DNA of 64,000 nucleotides from Absidia repens (lineage: Eukaryota; Mucoromycota; Mucoromycetes; Mucorales; Cunninghamellaceae). Shown in pieces: positions 56,160-64,000 of the stretch. The stretch spans positions 1 through 64,000 of the forward strand of contig MCGE01000019.1 of the NCBI GenBank assembly GCA_002105175.1. The letters are read 5' to 3'. The notes beneath the pieces are model-generated. The model did no database searches and was not told the origin of the DNA. It worked only from the letters and a program-made list of their open reading frames with translations. Each line of letters opens with the position of its first letter. Positions within the stretch are counted from its first letter, which is position 1. Position numbers and translations under genes: made by a program.

Positions 56160-57524
56160 AGAGAAAGGAAAGAAAAATCAATTGTAACCCATGTCAAAAA
56201 TAGACTAATACGCCCAGGTAAACTTACAATGGAATCAAAGCCTTGACCTGACGAAGTGCCGACCAGTTTTTCTATTTTGGCAATACGTTCATCTATATCC
56301 ACCACTCTTCCTTGTTGATGAGCGTTGGCTGCTTCAGGGGTATAATATAGTTCGTAGGTGACAGCCTTGATATAAATATGAAAAAAAAGAAGGTCATTCA
56401 GTATCTTCTTCTTGTTTGTCTTGGTTTCTTTCTCTTTTTGGACTTACGTCGCTATTTTCATTCGTGTTTTGGGCAGGCTCTCCTTCAGCAGTGGTCGTTG
56501 ATGGAGCTGTCGCTAACGCTTTATATGCCTCCAATTGCTTGATCAGAGATTTTGCTTCGTTTACGTGTTTCCCATAGCTTGGGGATGTTGTTACTGGATC
56601 ACTATGGATGTGCACAAGATCATTCTGTTGGTTGTCCGTGAACCGCTGATAAAGTCGACCCAAGTCATTTTGCAAGTATGTAATTTGAGACATAAGTTCG
56701 GCTTGAGATATATCTTGATTTTCCTTTGATTTTGTGGCAGCATTATCCTATAATCGCAAGAAGAAAAAGGATTCAATATTATTATTATTATTATTATTTC
56801 AACAAGTGGTATAATACTGTAATTGTCTCATACCTTGTCTTCAGTATCTAAAGCGTTACTAAGTTCCTCTACTTCAAAAGTGAGTCGCCGAAATTTCTGT
56901 AGTTGAGTTTCTTCTAATGCCGACTCCCGGGGTAAAATTTCATATTCATCAGTATCAAGAGCAGGTGGGCGACGCACATAGGTGCGATACAGGGCCTTTT
57001 TCCTTCGGCCCAATTGATCAGAGAAATCTACATAATAACTTAAAACAGTTAAGCCATATGATCACTTTTTTGTGGCAATATACGAGGCCCTATCAAGCCC
57101 TATCTCGTTCTGAAAAAAAAAATTACCAGTATTGTGAGAGTCTACTACACCATTTTTGAATCGATCACTTGCCTCTTGATGAGAGATACGGGTTCTCACC
57201 AAATTGTCAGTATCGTCATCACCGGACTATGTATATCAAAAACAAATGTGAAAAAATAAAATTTACTATCTATTCAAACATCACTTTTCTTTTTAGTATA
57301 GTGTTTGGTTCACTTACCTGATCAGTATCATTGTCATTAAGAGAGTGTAGAGTTCCTTCAGTAGCTTCAGGTGTTTCATAGACATCAGGTTGGTCATCCT
57401 ATCGAAAAAAGTTGAATAAAAGCGAAGCAAGTGTATTAAACTTCATGCCAAAATAACAGAGTAATAAACATGAAAAAAAGGAGGATGGACTTACAATATC
57501 TGGCAAGGTGGCATATTTTGACAT
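55406..57524 (-). CDS. DCTN2: Dynamitin, dynactin p50 subunit (DCTN2)
   Basis: Shoulder subunit of dynactin that links p150Glued to the Arp1 filament. Eight exons (57524-57495, 57398-57318, 57226-57127, 57027-56834, 56747-56448, 56365-56228, 56119-55589, 55525-55406) give 497 residues. Seen: the diagnostic N-terminus MSKYATLPDIDDQPDVYETP, which contains the Arp1-binding extended peptide; YEILPRESALEETQLQKFRR; coiled coils with LMSQITYLQNDLGRLYQRF and AVTYELYYTPEA; LIHSLSKLEQQISLL; a Gly/Ser-rich insert (about 320-365, including GGGGGG); and the C-terminal helices ending LVRRMEALCATTSS. The length is somewhat above the human protein (about 400) because of low-complexity inserts. The first exon codes for only ten residues. 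The complex partner p150Glued is encoded about 31 kb away in this window. Confidence 0.94.
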
Positions 57525-57832
57525 GATAAAGGACAACTAGTAGTACTGTATGATACAAAGAAGAGAAGCAAAATGCGGTGTTTGAATATTCATACTTTTT
57601 GGTCAAGAATGCCCTGAGGCCCCTCCCCACACACAAGAGGTTTGATTTTTATTGTAATGGTTGTTGAATAAAAACAATCATATAGAATAATGTAAAAATG
57701 GCAATAATGATGATAATAAAATGATAGCACTAAAATGGGGTGGGGGACAATGGGGTGATAAAAAATAAAAAGATGAGGTTGGGGAGAGGAGGGTGATACT
57801 ATGGTATGGTATTCTAAGGAGCGGGTCGTTGC
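57525..57832. other. Spacer between BAP31-like and dynamitin genes
   Basis: About 310 bp, both neighbours on the minus strand. G/A-rich runs; no gene seen. Confidence 0.6.
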
Positions 57833-59054
57833 TCAGATGGATTTCTTGGGTTCGCTCTTCTGGCCGCTGGCTTGACGTTCCAAATGATTTCTTTCATCCG
57901 CCAAACGGTTGTATTCTTCAGCTTGCTGTCCTACTTGTTTCTTAAGCGTTTCAAAGTCACGTTGTTCAGCTTTCAATTCCTTGTTTTCCGTGGTCAAAGT
58001 GGCAATTTGCTTCTTGTAGTCATTTTCCATATCAATCAATCTTTGTTGGTCTTTGCCTACTGAAGCAGTCTAAAATCACAAAGTGAGTTTCTTAATGAGT
58101 TGCTGATGACATGATGATGATGATGATGTCGTAGTTGTTGATTTAAGGACTTACCTCCTTTCTGGCATTTTCAAGCTCTTCTTCACGTTTCAACATTTGA
58201 ATGACCAAAGTACTAGTTCGATCCAAAATTCTAAATTCGATAGAACACAATTCCGAGTTAGTTTCTAAACCTTTCTATCTACACACAAAACTTACAAAGA
58301 CAAAAAGAGAGTGAATCCAGTCAAATACAAATTGCGTTGGGCGTAAAATTTCTTGGCCTTCATATTTGCTTCATAGCTATAATCATGAGATACACGTTGT
58401 TCATCCTCGTTGAGACTGTCAATACGTTGTAAGCGGTTGATGGTATCTACTCGTATAATAAAACGAAATAAAGTAAGTAATGCAACCGCTGCCATCAACT
58501 ACATAGTTTTGTTTTGTTTTGTTTTGTTTTTACCAATAAAGAGCACAAAGATAAACCTATTCAGTTGAAACAAATATAAGTTGTCAGTACCTCGACCATT
58601 TTCTAATCGATATCATCTGTCTTTTTTTGCTTACCCAAACACAATTTTCAAGACATAAAGAGCTTTAGCAACCTAAATTTATGATGGACATTAGTTCCAA
58701 GTATTACAATAACAAAATTTTCTTCCAGAGTACATACTAAAGGGGAGGTCGAGACAAACTTTAACATGGCACGACGCCAGTGAGAAGGCAAAGGAAGCTA
58801 AAAGAAAGACAGAGAAAATATCAGTATGTTTATATTATATTGCAGTCCAGACATAACATTATGTTTCCTTTCTCGCCGGCAAGTCACTTACTACAAGAAT
58901 ACCAAACATAAACATCTAAAATTTTCAAGAACCACAATGGACAAACGGATATAAAGTTAAAACACAATTTCATAAAGACGTGCAAATAGGTATATATTTT
59001 GATGTTTACCTCAGTAACAAGGATGCCAAAAGTTAAGGTGTAATAAATTGTCAT
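57833..59054 (-). CDS. BAP31/Yet3-like ER membrane protein
   Basis: B-cell receptor-associated protein 31 family: ER membrane protein implicated in export and quality control of membrane cargo. Eight exons (59054-59010, 58915-58892, 58797-58738, 58672-58635, 58556-58534, 58449-58296, 58230-58155, 58069-57833) give 218 residues. Seen: three N-terminal hydrophobic segments, one starting MTIYYTLTFGILV, then LPLPSHWRRAML, then IVFGFIFVLFIVDTINRL; FYAQRNLYLTGFTLFLSL, matching the family AQRNLYIAGFSL block; a cytosolic coiled coil (about 130-210); and the C-terminal KKSI, which fits the KKxx ER-retrieval signal. Two exons are very small (24 and 23 bp). Yeast YET1/YET3 are the closest named homologues. 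Confidence 0.9.
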
Positions 59055-59795
59055 GTTGTAGTAATAGTGAGACAAGAGAATTAAAAGGATGGAAAGGGTC
59101 TTGGCACAGAAAAGAAAAGGAAAGAAATTGAGCCGTTACGAAATTCTCGAGAATTTTATCAAGCGAATTTTAACCACCGCTTTTCCCTCACATTCACGTG
59201 CGTCGCCGAGCTACCAGTCTGCAGAACTTGATTATTGACCAAGAAAGTTTGGTTGACTTGTCTAGGGAAGCCTTTTCGATGTGCATGATGAACCCTGAGT
59301 ACCTGGGTTATTTTTATTTCTTCATAGCTTAATCTCTTTGGAAGATTAAAAACAAGCAATCTCACAAGAGCTTTGTAAGCTTATGAATAGAATAGTCAGT
59401 TACGAAGATTTATGCATAGAAAGGTGGGTAAACTAAAAAAAGAAATAGATATGGTTCTATTTTGTGCTTACAATCCACACTGTATTTATAAGAAAATACT
59501 TTCTTTGTCGCCCTTGTTGAATGCCTTGTTCAACTAAATATAAAACACGACCCTCTGACTAATTTGGTTGATTTGTATGACTTATATAATTATGATATAA
59601 ATTATGATTATATGTCTAGTAGTGTTGTTTTAAATACTTTGTACCTGATGATAGAATACGATAGTCTAAACGACACTACAGGTTAACATCTCATTATGCC
59701 TCATTGTAAGGTGTCGGCGTTTTAACTTGTGTTTATTTTTTTTTCGTTTTTAATTTTTTTTCCTTTTACTTTTTTTGTTTATCATATAGTTAACA
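59055..59795. other. 0.74-kb divergent spacer between BAP31-like and AIM41
   Basis: Promoter region for both genes. AT-rich, with a T-rich tract (about 59727-59779) just before the AIM41 start. No gene seen. Confidence 0.6.
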
Positions 59796-60418
59796 ATGTC
59801 CTTCGCCGCTCAACGTTCTTTTGCTTTATTGGCCTCTGCTCGGTCCTCTTTCAGTAGATTCTATACCACCGAAGCTTCAGGTACTGGCAAACGATCGCTC
59901 CTCACTCGTTTCCAGGTCGTCCATACTAATAGTCTTTATTTTTTTTTTTTTTCTATTTGACACTTGTAGCCAGTTTATTAACCCGACTCAAAGACGATAG
60001 AAAAACGTATATGCGCTCCAAACAACAACCTGATCTCAATGTTGTCAAATCCATTATCAGCGACTATACCTACTTTGTCAAATCACCCAATGCTCCTACT
60101 GGCCATAGTGAAGACGCCATGGTATTGTCTGTGCTCCAAAAGTCTATCAAGAAACGTCAAGATTCCATTGCTCAATACACTGCTGGTGGTAGACCCGAAT
60201 TGGCAGCCAATGAACAAGAAGAATTGACCATTCTTAAACGTTATCTTCCTGAACAGATGGATGCTGCTGCCATCGAAGAAAAGGTACGTGCCCTAGTGGA
60301 ACAAATCGGTGCTACTTCAATGAAGGATATGGGTAAGGTCATGAAGGCGTGGACCGTGGATCCTGCTACCGCTGATCGCAAATTGGTTAGTGATGCAGTG
60401 AAGAAGATTCTGGCTTAG
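59796..60418 (+). CDS. AIM41: AIM41-like GatB/YqeY domain mitochondrial protein
   Basis: Small GatB/YqeY-domain protein, found in fungi as AIM41; the molecular function is not established, though the domain is related to the tRNA-binding tail of amidotransferase subunit GatB. Two exons (59796-59880, 59970-60418) give 177 residues. Seen: a presequence rich in Ser/Arg/Ala (MSFAAQRSFALLASARSSF); SLLTRLKDDRKTYMRSK; VLQKSIKKRQDSIAQY; and the family core ELTILKRYLPEQMDAAAIEE with MGKVMKAW and the C-terminal ADRKLVSDAVKKILA. The length is normal. The intron begins with 36 bp that stay in frame and encode GTGKRSLLTRFQ, echoing SLLTRLK at the start of exon 2. Confidence 0.92.
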
Positions 60419-61155
60419 ATTATTAGTTTAGTATTATAGTTGTTAGTTTACATTTGCATAGTTTAGATCATATCTTAGATAATAGTTGCAGCTTGTTTTT
60501 GAAAAAAATAAATATGCATGTATGGGTAATATTATATAGGTTGTTTAAATTTTTGGATTGATGCTTCTCATAAACTATTGGGAAGTTGTTGTTAATGACA
60601 ATGGGAAAAGATGGACATGTGGCAGTTTGCCGGATAGTTCTTGTTTATGACGGGGAATCAAGTGTTAGCTCGGGAAGCATAACCAAATGATTAGTAAGGG
60701 AATGGTATGGGTGGCTCACATTTATTCATTGAAATCAATGTACAGGATTACCTTTGTCTACAACAAGTCGTTCTCGTAGTAGCTTTTTGGTTTATAGTAT
60801 CAATAAATACTAGCACACCCAAACTCCGTCAAGATCATTTTGGTATTTTATGACTGATGCCACTAACCTATAAACATATATCAAACAAATATAGTACAGA
60901 TCACAGGTTATGATGGTTAGCAACCGAGAATACCCATCTGACCATATTTAAAAGTATTTGAGATGTTTGGACAAGAGTTGACAATGCGACCCCCCTCCGC
61001 ACCGGCCAAGACACAAAACAAGGCAAAGCATGAAAAATATGCCAAGGTTTTCGTTCAAGAAAAACGGACTTTGAATTTATTTTTTCTTTTTACCTGAACA
61101 CTTGGCGACCCTTTTTCTTATTTTCTTTGTTTCTCTTATATATAAACAAAAAGCA
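60419..61155. other. 0.74-kb spacer before the RabGAP gene
   Basis: AIM41 3' flank (AATAAA near 60507), then AT-rich sequence and a T-rich stretch before the next start. No gene seen. Confidence 0.6.
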
Positions 61156-64000
61156 ATGGGAGGAGGCGCTTCAAATTCTCCACCTGTATATTATAATCCA
61201 TTTTCAATTTCTACCTCTACACAAGCTACTATCTCTTCTACACAGGTAAATCATTATCCTCATTATAATAAAGCGAAACGTTCACTGACTTCTTGATGTA
61301 GATGCCACCAATTTTACCTCCCCGTCCCCCTTCTACGCAAGACTCCTCAACAACATCAATATACCCAGCAATGCCACCATCTTTACCCTCAGTTCCCGTC
61401 ATCTCATCTACCCCTCCTCCTCCTCTTCCGCCAAATCCTTATACTTTTACTATCCAGCAGCCATTCGAACCTTCCGAATCCACCACACAATCGTCGCCAC
61501 TACAGCAACAACAACAGCAACGTCAAAATTTATCACATCCTTCTTTTTCACGATCTTCAACTCTGCTTTCTCGACCTCCTCGTCCTCAACCTCAAGAAGT
61601 GCAACTGATTTACACAAAATCTGCGTTTTATCTTAGAGAACAAGGTCAGGCACCGAAGCACGGTTACTTTACCATTATATCAAATAATCTCGGTGAAGAC
61701 AACGCCTTATTATATCTTGCGTGGATTCCTCAGCATCTTGTCGACCCTATCGATATGAACAAATTTATGACTCTCGACAACGTACTGGCTTCTGATCATG
61801 GTAATAACAAAACAAAGCAGACTATTTTATGCCAAGGATTTTCTTTCTTATTAGTATGTGTTTTTTCCCCATCTGTTCATAGGATTCCCGACGATTTATT
61901 TAAACATGGGATATGGTGAAACAACAGTAATAGCACTTGCAAATATCCATTCATTATATGTTCGTCCGCCTACATCGGATGTCCAAGGCTCAATTGTGAT
62001 TACTACTACTGAAGGCGATGTTTTACGACCTCTTTGGTATCAACCCACCAACCCATTTGATTCCTCTTGGCCTGGATACAATATCATCGACATTTTGAAT
62101 GCGTTTGTTGATCTTGAAAAGTAAGTTATAGTGTGTCTTGTTCTTATTGTACTAGGATTTTATGTTTACAGTCTTCATTTATGTATAGGGCTTCCGATGA
62201 TGAATATGTGTATATATTTCTGCCAAGTTTGACTGCGGAACTCCGTCAAGCAAGAACTACTAGATACCCTCCTTCTTCTTCCCAAGCTGTCAATCATTCT
62301 CCTTCCTCACCAACCATCTCTTCCCTCTCTGTATCTGAAACTGACCCGCTGTCTGATACCTTTAGAGAAGCAAGGTGGCATATTCTCGAAAGATTTTCCA
62401 GGATCACAAGAGCTTCAAGGGATGCGGCAGGTATTTATTTAAAAAATTATAAATATACCATCACGATACTGACCTGTGTCTTTTTTTAAATGTTAATAGC
62501 CAATATAGTGGACCATCCTGTAACTCAACCCATTTTACCACTACTTCCCCTCTCCGTCCAAGCCCTTAGTCGAAATGGTACTGTGCAAGAAACAATGAAG
62601 GACTACAATGTTGCAAGCTATTATTTGACACAATGGTAAAAGACCACTTCATTTGTAAATATACGTATAAATAGAACATTGGGTTCACATTCCATTTTTA
62701 TTTATATAGGGCTGCTGACGCATCATTGGATCCTTTGTCAGAAGATGAACGATATGCTGATGGGTTGCTATCTGATATGCCGGAAATGCAGCAGGTATAA
62801 AAAAAAAAAAAAAAAAAAAAAAGGAACTTGAAATGTTCTAGAATAAGGATAGTTATTAATTTATGTACATCTTTTTAGCCATTGCCAAACCATACCCGCC
62901 GAGAAACAGTATCCCCCGAAGAATGGATTGACTTTTTTAATCAAGATGGTGTTCTTCATGTCACTCGCTCATACGTACACAAACTGATATTCCAAGGTGG
63001 ACTGCACGCTGACATTCGGATTGAAGCTTGGAAATTTCTCCTTGGTATCTATCCATGGGAAAGTTCTTTTGATGAACGAGAAGCCATCCGACGAAGCAAA
63101 GCGTAAGTGAATCAAATGACTCGAGGTGTGGGGAGAAGGTCGATCAGACCACTTACACTGACTTTATATTTGTATATATAGTGAAGAATACTTTGATATC
63201 AAGGCCAAATGGTTTAACGATATGGAAACAAGAAACACCAAACAATTCATGGACGAAAAACATCGCATTGACAAGGACGTTCATCGGACGGATCGTAATA
63301 TTGACTTTTTTGCCGGCGAAGATCTTCCCAACCCAGATCCTCAGATGGTGGTGGGCACCAACGAGAACTTGGAAATCATGAAGGATATATTAGTGACTTA
63401 CAATTTCCACAACACAACACTTGGTTATGTGCAGGGCATGTCGGATTTGTGTGCACCTATGTTTGTTGGTATGGGTGATGAAGCCATGGCTTTTTGGGGT
63501 TTTGTCAACTTTATGGACCGTGTGGTAAGAAGGGAAAAAGGCATTTACTATTCGTGTACACGTACTTATTCTTTTATTTATAGCAATCCAACTTTTTTAC
63601 TGATCAATCTGGAATGCATTCACAGTTGAAGAAATTGGATGCCCTGATTCGGTTTATGGATCCACCGTTATACAAACATCTCGAAGAAACTGAAACGACG
63701 AATCTTTTTTTCTGTTTCCGATGGCTTTTGGTATGGTTCAAACGTGAATTTGATTGGGAAGACGTCATCCGGTTATGGGAAGTGCTTTGGACAGATCATT
63801 TGGGCCCTCAATTTCTCCTTTTTGTTGCATTGGCTGTGCTACATCAACATCGGCAAACCATTTTGACTGAACTCGGTCAATTTGATGAGTTGCTCAAGGT
63901 AATTGAATTGTCAGACTCATAAATATGTAGGATATTAACTCTTCTTTCCATATAGTATATCAACGAATTGACTGGCAATATTGAATTGAACAAGACGTTA
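61156..64000 (+). CDS. GYP7/TBC1D15-like Rab GTPase-activating protein (partial, 3' end outside)
   Basis: TBC-domain RabGAP; the best-known relatives, yeast Gyp7 and human TBC1D15, act on Rab7-type GTPases. Exons 61156-61245, 61302-61800, 61883-62120, 62189-62430, 62500-62635, 62710-62794, 62879-63102, 63182-63524, 63584-63898 and 63956 onward give at least 739 residues before the window ends. Seen: a Pro/Ser/Gln-rich N-terminus; a PH-like Rab-binding region starting VQLIYTKSAFYLREQGQ and including GYNIIDILNAFVDLEK; and the TBC domain with LIFQGGLHADIRIEAWKFLL, the arginine-finger motif IDKDVHRTDRNIDFF, the glutamine-finger motif YVQGMSDLCAPMF, FCFRWLLVWFKREF and VIRLWEVLWT. Both catalytic fingers are present. 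The start at 61156 encodes MGGGAS, a possible N-myristoylation signal; an alternative ATG begins exon 2. Confidence 0.93.

Noticed and set aside
1..64000. tRNA, rRNA, CRISPR arrays and transposase genes
   Set aside because: Looked for T-loop-like GGTTCGA blocks in spacers, regular repeat-spacer arrays and transposase or reverse-transcriptase motifs; none found by eye.

Overview
The window looks like nuclear DNA of an early-diverging fungus, most likely Mucoromycota (probably Mucorales). The evidence is the gene style: many short introns (about 50-110 bp) with GTAAGT-like donors and YAG acceptors, AT-rich spacers full of long A/T homopolymers, a fungal-type kinesin-1 tail, and the fungal mitochondrial tether protein MDM10. 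These sit beside families that are more animal-like than yeast-like (SMPD4, full-length p150Glued, dynamitin, RNASEH2B, MFAP1, a GYP7/TBC1D15-type RabGAP). All names rest on motif recognition and splice-aware reading by eye; no database search was run. I rebuilt exon chains by hand and checked that the phases close.

Layout. 0-4.4 kb (minus): a secreted, His/Lys/Thr-rich single-pass surface protein, COX4, and a Rab5/Rab22-like GTPase. 5-24 kb (minus): a 17-exon formin, RNASEH2B, kinesin-1 (14 exons) and dynactin p150Glued (18 exons). 25-36 kb (plus): the spliceosomal protein MFAP1, an unrecognised low-complexity gene with an unresolved frame change, a Uds1-like coiled-coil protein and VPS54 of the GARP complex. 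38-47 kb: MDM10 (minus) divergent from a Nab2/ZC3H14-type CCCH protein, then a PKA-type catalytic subunit and an MFS sugar transporter. 49-60 kb: SMPD4 (minus) divergent from mitochondrial EF-Tu (TUF1), then dynamitin and a BAP31-like ER protein (minus), and the GatB/YqeY protein AIM41 (plus). 61 kb to the end: a GYP7-like RabGAP that runs off the window.

Themes. Four genes act in cytoskeletal transport (formin, kinesin-1, and two dynactin subunits). Five act in membrane identity and traffic (Rab, VPS54, SMPD4, BAP31, RabGAP). Four are mitochondrial (COX4, MDM10, TUF1, AIM41). There are no operons.

I found no clear mobile element with coding capacity, no CRISPR array, no RNA gene and no obviously new multi-gene system. 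The most promising unexplained signal is a roughly 400-bp noncoding dispersed repeat present three times (about 12.7-13.1, 36.6-37.0 and 47.9-48.3 kb), each copy ending in a conserved TTCACGTGG-type block. Second is a 99-bp, stop-free, frame-preserving intron placed exactly in the activation segment of the PKA-type kinase.
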